Source: Vibrio algarum
GTDB lineage: Bacteria > Pseudomonadota > Gammaproteobacteria > Enterobacterales > Vibrionaceae
DNA: 64,000 bases
Direction: 5' to 3'
NCBI RefSeq assembly: GCF_028204155.1
Contig: NZ_JAQLOI010000003.1
Span: 558,001 to 622,000, forward strand
Below, piece after piece: positions 9,245 through 18,233 of the stretch. Below the pieces are notes generated by a model. The model was given only the letters and a program-made list of their open reading frames with translations. It was not told where the DNA came from and ran no database searches. Both the position numbers and the translations under genes were made by a program. Each line of letters starts with the position of its first letter. The first letter of the stretch is position 1.

Positions 9245-10746
9245 GCTGCTACCTCACTTACTTTCTTACCAACAGCACAAGCCATAAGTTTTTCTTGATC
9301 CGCGTCTATTGCATTAAATTCACCACTGATATGGCCTTCATGCATGACAATTACTCGGTCACTCATACCTAAGACTTCTGGCATTTCAGAAGAGACCAAA
9401 ATGATGCTCATTCCTTCTGATTTAAACTTATTGATGAGTTGGTAGATCTCCTTTTTTGCACCGACATCGACACCACGTGTTGGCTCATCCAGAATCAACA
9501 CCTTCGGCCTAGTCATCAGCCCTTTTGCGATAGCCACTTTTTGTTGGTTACCACCAGAAAGGTTGCCAATTATCTGATTCCGACTTGGTGTTTTGATATT
9601 AAACAGACCGATAAAATCTTCTACCGCAGTCACCTCATCTTTATGTCGAATCTGAATACCATTCGTCAGCTGCTCTAAACAGCTCAGAGACATGTTTTCT
9701 TTGACCGATAAACTCAAAACCAAGCCATCACCTTTTCGATCTTCAGAAATATACGCGATGCCGTGAGCTAGGCCTTCTTGCGGACTTTGCGGATTAATGG
9801 CTTTACCGTCGAGCAACACTTCACCAGAATCTTTAGGCAATGCGCCATAGATAGCCTTCATCAACTCAGTACGTCCTGCTCCCATCAAACCAGAAATACC
9901 GAGTATCTCTCCTCTGTCCAATTTAAAGCTGACACCTTCAACACCTGAACCACAAAGGTTATTGACCTCTAAACAGGTGGTTCCGTGTACAGCATCTATA
10001 CGAGGATATTGTTCTTCTAATTTACGACCCACCATCATCTCGATAAGAAGATCTTCATTGGTTTCCGCTACAGTACACTGACCGATGAATTTTCCGTCAC
10101 GTAGTACGGTAATGTCATCACACATCTGAAATATTTCTTTCAATCGGTGCGAGATATAAACAATTCCGCAACCTTCTTCACGCAACTCAGCAATGACATT
10201 AAAGAGCGATTCTGTTTCGGTATCGGTTAATGCATCTGTTGGTTCATCCATAATGATGACTTTTGAGTCAAATGAGAGCGCTTTTGCAATCTCAACCATT
10301 TGTTGTTCACCAAGGCTTAATTCACCAAGCTGTTTTTTTGAACTGTGCTTTACATTTAACCGAGCAAGCAGCGCATCAGCTTCTTTATGCATTTCAGACC
10401 ATTTAATGCGGCCGAACGGAGACACTTTCTCTCGTCCTAAAAATATGTTTTCTGCAATAGTCAGCTCGGGTATTAAATTCAACTCTTGATGGATAATACT
10501 GATGCCCGCTTCTTGAGAGTGTTTTGGTCCTTGAAACGCAGCCCTTTCACCTTGATAACGAATTTCACCAGCATCTAATGAGTAAATCCCCGTCAGAACC
10601 TTCATCAACGTAGACTTTCCTGCCCCGTTCTCGCCAAGCAGTGCCATGACACGACCTGGGTAAACATTTAAGCAAGCATTATCGAGCGCTTTCACACCAG
10701 GAAAGGCTTTATCTATTCCGGTTAGCTCTAAAATTGGTTGAGTCAT
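9241..10746 (-). CDS. rbsA: Ribose ABC transporter ATP-binding protein (tandem ABC domains)
   Basis: Cytoplasmic ATPase of 501 residues with two fused ABC domains. The first has Walker A GENGAGKST (about residues 38-46), signature LSLGEQQMVEIAKAL and Walker B VIIMDEPTDALTD. The second has the usual degenerate Walker A region GLMGAGRTE and signature LSGGNQQKVAIAKGL with Walker B VLILDEPTRGVDVGAK. The length and tandem structure are those of RbsA/MglA/XylG, and the context fixes it as RbsA. Confidence 0.95.
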   Translation of the reverse strand: MTQPILELTGIDKAFPGVKALDNACLNVYPGRVMALLGENGAGKSTLMKVLTGIYSLDAGEIRYQGERAAFQGPKHSQEAGISIIHQELNLIPELTIAENIFLGREKVSPFGRIKWSEMHKEADALLARLNVKHSSKKQLGELSLGEQQMVEIAKALSFDSKVIIMDEPTDALTDTETESLFNVIAELREEGCGIVYISHRLKEIFQMCDDITVLRDGKFIGQCTVAETNEDLLIEMMVGRKLEEQYPRIDAVHGTTCLEVNNLCGSGVEGVSFKLDRGEILGISGLMGAGRTELMKAIYGALPKDSGEVLLDGKAINPQSPQEGLAHGIAYISEDRKGDGLVLSLSVKENMSLSCLEQLTNGIQIRHKDEVTAVEDFIGLFNIKTPSRNQIIGNLSGGNQQKVAIAKGLMTRPKVLILDEPTRGVDVGAKKEIYQLINKFKSEGMSIILVSSEMPEVLGMSDRVIVMHEGHISGEFNAIDADQEKLMACAVGKKVSEVAA

Positions 10747-10770
10747 TACTCTTCCTCGAAATGTCCGCGT

Positions 10771-11190
10771 TTAAAAGGTAACGCCAGTTTGAAAAATCAC
10801 ATTGGCGTAAGGTGTACATTCACCCGTTCTAACGATAGCTTTACTATCAAAAGAACGAACTTTAAACTCTTCGTGAGAAACGTAGGTAACATTTGTTTCT
10901 TTTCCTGTGCTTTCACTGTCTTTTTTGATTACTTCAAGCAACTGAGAATGTAACTCAGGACTAACTTGTTTCGTCTCTTCTGCAATGATAACGCCTTCTA
11001 TTTGAGACTCACTTAACAGAACTTCCACTGTCTGAATAAACCCAGGAACACCGTGTGTTAAAGCTAGGTCAATGCGCTCTACACCTTCCGGAATAGGCAA
11101 TCCAGCATCACCAATAGTAATTTCATCTGTATGCCCTAACGTTGCAACAAGATATGAGAGCTCTGAATTCAATAAACGTGTTTTTTTCAT
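10771..11190 (-). CDS. rbsD: D-ribose pyranase
   Basis: RbsD/FucU-family mutarotase of 139 residues that converts beta-pyranose to beta-furanose ribose for ribokinase. It begins MKKTRLLNSELSYLVATLGH, where the His of LGHTD is the catalytic residue of the family, and has the typical GDAGLPIP and RTGE.TPYANVI motifs. It is the first gene of the rbs operon, 24 bases upstream of rbsA. Confidence 0.95.
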   Translation of the reverse strand: MKKTRLLNSELSYLVATLGHTDEITIGDAGLPIPEGVERIDLALTHGVPGFIQTVEVLLSESQIEGVIIAEETKQVSPELHSQLLEVIKKDSESTGKETNVTYVSHEEFKVRSFDSKAIVRTGECTPYANVIFQTGVTF

Positions 11191-11268
11191 ATTGATGACC
11201 TAATTGTGTAAACCTCAAAGCAAGGACATGTAATTTGGTAAGAAGAATCGGCCCAAACTTAACCTCAC

Positions 11269-11286
11269 TATCGAAACGTTTCGATA
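11269..11286. promoter_or_regulatory. Operator 1 upstream of rbsD (RbsR-type palindrome)
   Basis: Perfect 18-base palindrome TATCGAAACGTTTCGATA, matching the LacI-family core CGAAACGTTTCG bound by RbsR in E. coli. It lies about 80 bases upstream of the rbsD start. Confidence 0.8.
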
Positions 11287-11303
11287 CACTCAAAAACAAC
11301 ACC

Positions 11304-11319
11304 ATCGAAACGTTTCGAT
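11304..11319. promoter_or_regulatory. Operator 2 upstream of rbsD (RbsR-type palindrome)
   Basis: Second perfect palindrome ATCGAAACGTTTCGAT, 34 bases centre to centre from operator 1 (slightly over three helical turns). Two identical operators on nearly the same DNA face suggest cooperative binding by two RbsR dimers. Confidence 0.8.
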
Positions 11320-11535
11320 AGAATATAGCTTCTCAATTATTTTTTGCCTTATAGGAAAAATAAATGTGTGATAAAGGTCTTAAGAAATATTCATTTTGAA
11401 AATGAAAAACAGAGGTTGGTCACTAATTAAGTAAACTGTAAATAGGGTGTTTGATAAAGCAGAGAGCGAAAATTGAAGTTTTAAGGAAGTGCATAGCAGG
11501 TATTTGATCATAATACCTGCTACTAAATCAGAACA

Positions 11536-12921
11536 CTATTTAAGGATTCTAGCTCTAAATTTACGGCCTTTTAACTTGCCATTTTCGAGCTTTTTGAGTG
11601 CAGCTTTCACAACATTTTTATGCACAGCAACATAAGAACGCATATCAAATAGGTTAATTTTGCCTACTTTTTTACCATCTATGCCATCTTGCCCAGTCAA
11701 AGCACCTAAAATATCACCTGCACGGACTTTTTGCTTCTTGCCACCCGATATTTCAATGGTAACCATCTCAGCTTGGTAAGTGGCTTCACTAAGCACCTCT
11801 TCATCAGGTAAAGCTATTGGTTCTATTGGAAGATCCATATATTCGTCTATCTGAGCGACACGGTGCATCTCATTGCTGCTAAACAGACTACATGCCATAC
11901 CTTTGCTTCCAGCGCGGCCCGTACGACCAATGCGATGGACGTGAACTTCAGGATCACGAGATAGCTGATAATTTATAACCATGTCTAGATTATCAACATC
12001 AAGTCCGCGTGCCGCGACATCGGTGGCGATGAGAATAGAAATACTCTTATTCGAAAACTGAACCAACGATTGGTTACGATCTCTCTGCTCCAAATCGCCA
12101 TGAAGATCAATAACGTCAAAGCCTTCTTGGTACAACTCTTCTGCAACTTCTTGTACTTCTCGCTTTGTATTACAGAAGATAACTGAAGACTCTGGACGGT
12201 GCTTCAATAGCAGTTTCTTGACCGCATTCAATCTGTCGGCGTCATTGCCTACTTTGTAGAAGAATTGCGTAATACTTGAATTGTCATGAGTGGCTTCAAC
12301 TTTAACCAATTCAGCATTTTTCATTATTCTATTGGCAACCGTTTGAATCTGCTCTGGGAATGTCGCGCTAAATAATAGTGTTTGACGATCGGTTGGTGCT
12401 TCATCAATGATGGCATCTAATGCGTCTTGAAAACCCATATCCAACATTCTATCGGCTTCATCCAAAACCAATGTGTTTAGCTCAGAAAGATCAATTCGAT
12501 CCTTCTCTAAGTGATCTAATATACGCCCTGGTGTACCCACTAAGATATGAGCACCATGCTCAAGCGAGCCTATTTGTGGCCCCATTGGCATACCACCGCA
12601 AAGTGTTAGTACCTTTATATTATGAATAGAACGCGCCAGTGTTCTGATCTCTTTTGCGACTTGATCGGCTAATTCTCGAGTGGGACATAGTACTAACGAC
12701 TGCACTCTAAAGCGCTTAACATTGAGATTAGTTAACAGGCTTAGTCCAAACGCAGCCGTCTTACCAGAGCCGGTTTTACCCTGCCCAATAACGTCCACGC
12801 CCTTGAGCATTAATGGTAACGCTTTTGCTTGAATAGGTGTCATTGAGGTGTAGCCCAATGTATCCAAGTTTTGTAATAAAGCTGGCGACAGAGTGAGAGT
12901 AGAAAATGGAATCTGGCTCAA
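11536..12921 (-). CDS. dbpA: ATP-dependent RNA helicase DbpA (DEAD-box)
   Basis: DEAD-box helicase of 461 residues (E. coli DbpA is 457). It shows the Q motif region (YTSMTPIQAKALP), Walker A GQGKTGSGKTAA, PTRELA, VLDEADRMLDMGF (DEAD), LFSATFP, and in the second RecA domain ARGLDV and HRIGRTGRAG. The C-terminal domain (about residues 385-461) matches the DbpA RNA-binding domain that anchors the enzyme to hairpin 92 of 23S rRNA during late 50S assembly (family knowledge). Monocistronic in this window. Confidence 0.93.
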   Translation of the reverse strand: MSQIPFSTLTLSPALLQNLDTLGYTSMTPIQAKALPLMLKGVDVIGQGKTGSGKTAAFGLSLLTNLNVKRFRVQSLVLCPTRELADQVAKEIRTLARSIHNIKVLTLCGGMPMGPQIGSLEHGAHILVGTPGRILDHLEKDRIDLSELNTLVLDEADRMLDMGFQDALDAIIDEAPTDRQTLLFSATFPEQIQTVANRIMKNAELVKVEATHDNSSITQFFYKVGNDADRLNAVKKLLLKHRPESSVIFCNTKREVQEVAEELYQEGFDVIDLHGDLEQRDRNQSLVQFSNKSISILIATDVAARGLDVDNLDMVINYQLSRDPEVHVHRIGRTGRAGSKGMACSLFSSNEMHRVAQIDEYMDLPIEPIALPDEEVLSEATYQAEMVTIEISGGKKQKVRAGDILGALTGQDGIDGKKVGKINLFDMRSYVAVHKNVVKAALKKLENGKLKGRKFRARILK

Positions 12922-13010
12922 AGGAATGTCCTATCGGTTATGGTGTGACGAAATTGGAAGCGCACGATAACTGTATCGCCTTTCTATTACAACAATTAGT
13001 TAAAATGTCG

Positions 13011-13056
13011 CCAGTTTAATTCTCTTCATGTAACCAGTCTAATTCTCTTCATGTAA
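13011..13056. repeat. Tandem duplication of a 23-base unit
   Basis: Two adjacent 23-base copies (13011-13033 and 13034-13056) share the core TAATTCTCTTCATGTAA and differ at one position (a T or C after CCAGT). The duplication lies between the divergent side of dbpA and the 3' end of the acetyltransferase gene. Function unknown. Confidence 0.85.
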
Positions 13057-13117
13057 ATAGTAGCAAAGGATGTCATCGCTCTTATTTTGTCTGATAAGTT
13101 ATTTATTGGATTGGGTA

Positions 13118-13681
13118 TTAAGAATTATCTATCGTTTTAATGATCTTACAAGGATTACCGGCTGCAACCACATTTTCAGGGATATTTTTGGTCACCACGG
13201 CACCAGCGCCAATGACTGAGTTAGATCCTATAGTCACACCGGGGCATACGATAACCCCTCCACCTATCCAAACATTGTCACCAATAGTAATCGGCAAACC
13301 AAATTCTACACCCTGTTCGACTCTGCCTTTCACATCCGTTGGATGACCAGCGGTATAGATCTGAACATTAGGTGCAAACATAACGTTATCACCTATTTCT
13401 ACTCGGTTTACATCTAAAATAATGCAATTAAAATTAGCGTAAAAATTCTTACCTACACGAATATTACTGCCGTAGTCGCAACGAAATGGAGGTTCGATAT
13501 AAGTATCGTCTGTGGCATTGGATATCAACTGCTGAATTGACGCTATCCATTCTTCAGTATCTGGAATGCTATTATTTAGCCTATGCAGAGTTTGGCGGCA
13601 AGCTATACGTTCTGCATATAACTCTTTATCCCAAGCTAAATAGGGCTCACCAGCAAGCATTTTTTCCCTTTCACTTCTCAT
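13118..13681 (-). CDS. Maltose/galactoside O-acetyltransferase-like protein
   Basis: Left-handed beta-helix acetyltransferase of the Maa/LacA/NodL type that transfers acetyl from acetyl-CoA to a sugar hydroxyl. I start it at the ATG at 13681 (MRSEREKMLAGEPYLAWDKE, the family's N-terminal Mac domain) with GAAGGA upstream; a longer frame to 13711 would overlap the preceding gene. Hexapeptide repeats run from about residue 70 to the end, including the catalytic-His region YTAGHPTDV and the IGDNVWIGGGVIVCPGVTIG turn series. Length is 187 residues. It begins eight bases after the amylosucrase-like gene ends, so the two are probably co-transcribed. The real acceptor sugar is unknown. Confidence 0.85.
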   Translation of the reverse strand: MRSEREKMLAGEPYLAWDKELYAERIACRQTLHRLNNSIPDTEEWIASIQQLISNATDDTYIEPPFRCDYGSNIRVGKNFYANFNCIILDVNRVEIGDNVMFAPNVQIYTAGHPTDVKGRVEQGVEFGLPITIGDNVWIGGGVIVCPGVTIGSNSVIGAGAVVTKNIPENVVAAGNPCKIIKTIDNS

Positions 13682-13689
13682 TCTACAAT

Positions 13690-15618
13690 TTAGTCCTTCT
13701 TTTTTAACCAAAGCACTGCATATGGTCCGAGTACGATATCTTGGCCTAAACCTACTTTGTTTCCTGTCAATACATCCACAATTTCATCCGCATCAAGAAG
13801 GTCACAAATAGAGGCGGGTACTGATTGTGTCTGCTCACTGAAGTTACAAATCGATAAGAACTTGTCGCCATTTTCATGCTCACGAGAATAAGCAAATAAA
13901 TGCGAACGATAAGTTTCCAAAACTTCGGTTGTCGCTTCACCAAAGACGGGTGAAGACTGTCGTATAGCGATCATTTGTCGAAGTTGACGATTTATTATCC
14001 CTTGTGGGGTGGTTGCTCGTTTCGCCACATTAACCAGTTCTGGCGTAATTTCTGGTCGGTTAACCCAACGAGAATCGTCCCGCTTAAACTCATCACCTAA
14101 ATAACTGTGATCATTTAATACACCAAGCTCATCGCCTTGATAGATAAGCGGAATACCACCAATACTTAGATTGATACTGTTAAGCAATAATATTCGTTTT
14201 ATTGCCAAATCCATTTCCAGTGTGTCGCCAGAGTCTATTGCTTTTTCTAATCCTGACAATGAAGCTAGCGATCCACAAACTCGGCAATCACCCGTTGCTG
14301 GATTTTCCTGAAAAGGAACGCCCTTTGCGAAGGAGCCTTCAAAGCGCCCCGTATAATATTGATTCAAGAACTTACGGTGATCATAGCCGTTAATCCCTAA
14401 TTGGCCAGCCAAATCATCATCAAATGTCCAACCAATATCATCGTGACAACGAATGTAGTTTACCCAGGCACAGTCATCGGCAATTTCAAAGCTTTTCTTA
14501 AGCGAAGCCGTTAATAGCTTGGTTTCTCGAGTGGCTAAACTTTCCCACATCAATGCCATCATGAGTGGATTATAGGAAAGCTGGCACTCTTTGCTATCTA
14601 TATACTTTGCCACTTCATCTGGGTGAACAATCGCTTCTGACTTGAATTGAACGGCTGGAGCAACTATCCGCAAACACAAATTAAATGCCTGAATAAGAGT
14701 ATGGGCTTTTGGTAGGCTTTCGCAAAGGGTCCATTTCTCTTTCCAAATAAAGGCAAGTGCATCTAAACGTAGCCCTTCGCAGCCTATATTGGCTAAATAG
14801 AGCATTTCGTCCGTAATGGCGTTAAATACGGTAGGATTAGAAAAATTGAGGTCCCACTGGAAACTATTAAATGTAGTCCATACCCATTGATTGTGGCTTT
14901 CTAAATAAGTAAAGCTGCCTCTCCTGACTGCTGGAAAGATCTCACGACAGGTCTGATTGTACTCATCCACCTGCTTTTTATCATCGAAAAAATAGTAGTA
15001 ATCGGCATACTCTGGATCACCTGCTAACGCTTTTTGCGCCCATTCATGCTCGTTTGATGTGTGGTTAAATACAAAGTCGAGTACGAGGCTAATTCCTTCA
15101 GTGCTAAAAGCCTCCGCCAACTCTAATAAATCTTTTTCAGTACCCAAACGTGGATCTACACGCCGATAATCCGACACCGCATAGCCACCATCACTATCGC
15201 CTTCAGGGCTCAGGTAAAGAGGCATTAAGTGGACATAATTAATACCCAAACTCTTAAAGTACGGTATTTTTTTCTTTAGATTTTTTAAATTACCCGCAAA
15301 TAAATCGACATAGAGAGCCATCCCCAACATTTTTTCACTACGATACCAATTAGGCTCTAGCAATCGTTGCTCGTCCCTCATCTTCAGGCTAGGTTTTCGG
15401 CTCGCAAACGCGGATGCTAATACAGTAACAAGCTTTTCTAAGTGGAAGAAAAAATCATATTTATCTGCGTACAAGTCGTGTAACTTGGAAACCAACTCAG
15501 GAAAGTGTTGCTCTAGACGTGTCAAAAACAGCTTTTCGTCTTTTTTGGTTAATTTAGGTAGAGAAACAGAACTCAAGACTTGTTTTAGTGCTTTCTCGCT
15601 CAACGGTTTAGACAGCAT
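13690..15618 (-). CDS. Amylosucrase-like GH13 enzyme
   Basis: Glycoside hydrolase family 13 protein of 642 residues, the length of amylosucrases. An N-terminal helical domain (about 1-90) precedes the (beta/alpha)8 barrel. Catalytic motifs are LDFVFNHTSNEH (region I), EGLRLDALAFIWK (nucleophile Asp of region II), QFKSEAIVHPDE (acid/base Glu) and YIRCHDDIGWTF (transition-state Asp). It ends with a small beta domain. Amylosucrases build an alpha-1,4-glucan from sucrose; related enzymes hydrolyse or phosphorolyse sucrose. No sucrose transporter or PTS gene is adjacent, so the physiological substrate is uncertain. No signal peptide is seen, so it is probably cytoplasmic. Confidence 0.82.
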   Translation of the reverse strand: MLSKPLSEKALKQVLSSVSLPKLTKKDEKLFLTRLEQHFPELVSKLHDLYADKYDFFFHLEKLVTVLASAFASRKPSLKMRDEQRLLEPNWYRSEKMLGMALYVDLFAGNLKNLKKKIPYFKSLGINYVHLMPLYLSPEGDSDGGYAVSDYRRVDPRLGTEKDLLELAEAFSTEGISLVLDFVFNHTSNEHEWAQKALAGDPEYADYYYFFDDKKQVDEYNQTCREIFPAVRRGSFTYLESHNQWVWTTFNSFQWDLNFSNPTVFNAITDEMLYLANIGCEGLRLDALAFIWKEKWTLCESLPKAHTLIQAFNLCLRIVAPAVQFKSEAIVHPDEVAKYIDSKECQLSYNPLMMALMWESLATRETKLLTASLKKSFEIADDCAWVNYIRCHDDIGWTFDDDLAGQLGINGYDHRKFLNQYYTGRFEGSFAKGVPFQENPATGDCRVCGSLASLSGLEKAIDSGDTLEMDLAIKRILLLNSINLSIGGIPLIYQGDELGVLNDHSYLGDEFKRDDSRWVNRPEITPELVNVAKRATTPQGIINRQLRQMIAIRQSSPVFGEATTEVLETYRSHLFAYSREHENGDKFLSICNFSEQTQSVPASICDLLDADEIVDVLTGNKVGLGQDIVLGPYAVLWLKKKD

Positions 15619-15836
15619 TGAGAACTCCCTCGTTACAACTGATTTTTCAATATAGGAGAAACATCATATTCAACTTAATCGATTAAGTAACAGTTAAGAA
15701 GATTTTTAAGTCTTATTTTGTGAAGCTAATCGTCAAGATTACTCAAAGGAAGGAGTAACCACCGAAAATCTCTGTTCATTCAGTGGTTATTATCAGGGAT
15801 TGTATCTAAATCAACATCGCTATTGCTAAGCAAAAA

Positions 15837-16331
15837 CTAAAAAAACTGAATCGACTTTCTGCCATTGTCTTTCTTCTCAGGCTCCTCTTGCTCAACCTTC
15901 GGTTTTTCACTTTCTGACTCTTCCATTTCTAACGGTAATTCTTCTTTTTCAACCTGACTAAATTCATCTGCCGCGTTCTGCTCTATAGATTCTACTTCCA
16001 TATCGCTAACCTGATACTCATGAGCGACCATGTCTTCTTCAAATACTTCAGGCAACTCGCCTTCAGGAAGATCACATAAAATAACGTAGTATTCTTGGTT
16101 GAATTCCACCAAATCACCATCGTACATTTTTCGACGTTTTCTAGTCTCTATTTCACCATTAACAGCAACATAACCTTCTGAGATAATATGTTTCGCCTCA
16201 CCTCCGCCATTAACCAAATTCGCTATTTTAAAAATTTTATATAGCTCAATGGGTTGGCTATTGACCTCAATACCGATCGCCTCTATTTCTACTTCATCAG
16301 AAGCAAGATCGTCTGGTTGCTCTTCGTACAT
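15837..16331 (-). CDS. S4-domain RNA-binding protein with long acidic tail
   Basis: Protein of 164 residues. A YbcJ-like S4 RNA-binding fold occupies about residues 25-80 (IELYKIFKIANLVNGGGEAK, then VAVNGEIETRKRRKMYDGD). The remaining half is extremely acidic, rich in Glu, Ser and Pro, and ends in a basic patch KKDNGRKSIQFF. YbcJ itself is only about 70 residues, so the tail is an extension. The role is probably RNA or ribosome related, by analogy to S4 proteins. It stands alone between the amylosucrase-like gene and the second amino-acid ABC operon. Confidence 0.7.
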   Translation of the reverse strand: MYEEQPDDLASDEVEIEAIGIEVNSQPIELYKIFKIANLVNGGGEAKHIISEGYVAVNGEIETRKRRKMYDGDLVEFNQEYYVILCDLPEGELPEVFEEDMVAHEYQVSDMEVESIEQNAADEFSQVEKEELPLEMEESESEKPKVEQEEPEKKDNGRKSIQFF

Positions 16332-16446
16332 GGGAATGACCTATAGGGATAATTGAGCGTAGTGTAACAAAAAATATTGGGAATTGGATGGCACGATAAA
16401 TATAAGTTAGTTTGAGAAATGATTGGACCTAAGTCTGGAAAGTAAA

Positions 16447-16473
16447 AAGCCATGACTTTCAAAATCATGGCTT
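16447..16473 (-). terminator. Rho-independent terminator of the second amino-acid ABC operon
   Basis: A 9-base-pair stem AAGCCATGA / TCATGGCTT with a nine-base loop. On the minus strand it is followed by TTTTTAC, as expected for termination after the ATPase gene ending at 16511. Confidence 0.75.
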
Positions 16474-16479
16474 CTAACC

Positions 16480-16514
16480 TTCTTATTTCTTATTTCTTAT
16501 TTCTTATTTCTTAT
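16480..16514. repeat. Five tandem copies of the heptamer TTCTTAT
   Basis: Exact TTCTTAT units at 16480, 16487, 16494, 16501 and 16508. The last copy includes the stop codon of the ABC ATPase on the minus strand. Copy-number change would move or keep the stop and alter the distance to the terminator. Confidence 0.9.
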
Positions 16515-17265
16515 AGAATACTCGACAAGAACGTTTTTAGTCTTGGGTGAGATGGATTTTCGAAAAAGTTTTCAGGGACATCATCAACCAGAAGTTGACC
16601 ATCTTCCATAAACAAGACTCTATCCGCTACTTCGCTAGCAAAACCCATTTCATGGGTAACGACAACCATTGTCATGCCCTCTTCAGCAAGCGATTTCATG
16701 ACTTCAAGAACCTCCCCAACCATTTCAGGGTCAAGCGCAGAAGTGGGTTCATCAAACAGCATAAGATCTGGCTTCATCGCTAATGCACGAGCTATGGCAA
16801 CACGCTGTTGTTGTCCACCAGAAAGTTGGCTTGGGAACACATCTATTTTCTCAGCCAAACCTACCCTTTTAAGCAACTTTTCGGCATCTTTCTCGACCTG
16901 ATTTTTATCCAGTTTAGACACCTTCAAAGGTGCTAACATCACGTTTTTTTCACTGAAAGGTGCGGAAAAAGATTAAACGATTGAAAAACCATGCCCACAT
17001 TTTCTCGCAATACATTGATATCTGTAGAAGAGTCATACATGTTGATACCATCAATGACAATATCACCATCGGTCACGGTTTCTAGTTGGTTTAACGTACG
17101 TAGAAAAGTAGATTTCCCTGAGCCCGACGGCCCTATAATAACCACTACTTCTCCACGTTTTACAGTAACGGAAACCTTTTTAAGAGCATGGCAACCGTTA
17201 TCATAAATTTTATCTACACATGCGGCGACGACCATGTCTTCGCCTTTATAATCCGCTCTAGTCAC
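16511..17265 (-). CDS. Polar amino-acid ABC transporter ATP-binding subunit, frameshifted
   Basis: ArtP/GlnQ-type ATPase in two pieces. The 5' piece (17265 down to about 16950) has Walker A GPSGSGKST and MVFQSFNLFPHLSVKK, then runs into TGA. The 3' piece resumes as NVMLAPLKVSKLDKNQVEKD and carries LSGGQQQRVAIARALA, LMLFDEPTSALDPE and VTHEMGFA. One extra A in the A7 run (T7 on the plus strand, 16944-16950) rejoins them into 251 residues. The GTG start at 17265 overlaps the permease stop by eight bases; an internal ATG at about 17235 is an alternative start. Otherwise all catalytic motifs are intact, so this is either an assembly error or a very recent lesion. Confidence 0.82.
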
Positions 17266-18205
17266 TATTTGATAACCTTTTCTCTATGCGTTGCACGCCG
17301 ATCGAAAGCGTAGAAGTAATAACAAGATAAAGTGCCGCAACCGCGAACCATACTTCAAACGTAGCAAAACTACCTGCAACCACTTCACGACCTGCTTTGG
17401 TTAAGTCTGTAATTGATATCACAGACACCAGTGAGGAATCTTTTACTAAATTTATTAATTGTCCAGCCATCGGAGGTAGTGTGCGTTTGAACGCTTGCGG
17501 CAAAATAACGTACGTCATTGCCTTGGGGTAACTCATTCCCAGAGAGCGTGCCGCTTCCATTTGGCCCGGTGGAATAGATTGAATACCTGAACGAATTATT
17601 TCTGCAATGTACGCACCTGTAAATACAGACAATGCTGTAATACCTGCCGTAAATCGATCTAATTCAAAAATGGTTCCTAAGAAAAAATACACTATAAAGA
17701 TTTGTACGAGCAACGGAGTACCCCGAATAATCTCAACGTACAAAAAAGCAAAATTTCGGCTTAAAGGGTTTGTAGATATGCGCATTAAAGCAGCAAAAAG
17801 CCCAATCACAATAGCAAAACAGAGTGATATTATAGAAAGTTGAATAGTGGTTATTAGCCCCTTAAGAAGCACACCCATGCTCTGCTGGTTCACACTAGAG
17901 ATAGTATCTCCAGAAAACACAAGGTCACCCTCAAAAACAAATACATCGTCTGCTTTTTCAATACGTTGAGCAGGGTCACCGTTATCAAACTCAATAACAA
18001 CAGTACCGTTTTCACTTAAGGCTACGGTACCGTCACCATTGGCTAATGTTTCAATAGGAGATGAGTCAATGATGTAAGGAACTATTCGATTCCACTGCCA
18101 CGTATAATTTATTTTCTGAGAAGCCGTGTAAACAGAAAAACCGATGCCAATAAGAGCAAGTACAAACAAAAGTTGCCAAGCCCAATTATTCTTTTTATGT
18201 TGCAT
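17258..18205 (-). CDS. Polar amino-acid ABC transporter permease with long periplasmic insert
   Basis: HisMQ-type permease. I start it at the ATG at 18205 (MQHKKNNWAWQLLFVLALIG) because the longer frame from 18244 would begin inside the terminator hairpin that follows the binding-protein gene. Residues about 28-115 form a periplasmic region with a YTWQWNRIVPYI motif and an acidic loop, then the transmembrane core follows with the EAA motif PGQMEAARSLGMSYPKAM. Only one permease gene is present here, so it probably works as a homodimer. It overlaps the ATPase gene by eight bases. Confidence 0.87.
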   Translation of the reverse strand: MQHKKNNWAWQLLFVLALIGIGFSVYTASQKINYTWQWNRIVPYIIDSSPIETLANGDGTVALSENGTVVIEFDNGDPAQRIEKADDVFVFEGDLVFSGDTISSVNQQSMGVLLKGLITTIQLSIISLCFAIVIGLFAALMRISTNPLSRNFAFLYVEIIRGTPLLVQIFIVYFFLGTIFELDRFTAGITALSVFTGAYIAEIIRSGIQSIPPGQMEAARSLGMSYPKAMTYVILPQAFKRTLPPMAGQLINLVKDSSLVSVISITDLTKAGREVVAGSFATFEVWFAVAALYLVITSTLSIGVQRIEKRLSNSD

Positions 18206-18233
18206 ATCAATACCAGAAATGAAAGTAAAAAAA

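Larger units (their letters stand above)
11191..11535. other. Intergenic region between rbsD and dbpA
   Basis: Contains the two RbsR-type operators and presumably the rbs promoter. The half nearest dbpA (about 11330-11535) is AT-rich and lies beyond the dbpA stop. I see no RNA gene, repeat or clear T-tailed terminator in it. Confidence 0.5.

Noticed and set aside
16681..16901. Plus-strand open frames opposite the ABC ATPase
   Set aside because: Shadow frames of a conserved coding sequence; the minus strand has all the ABC motifs.
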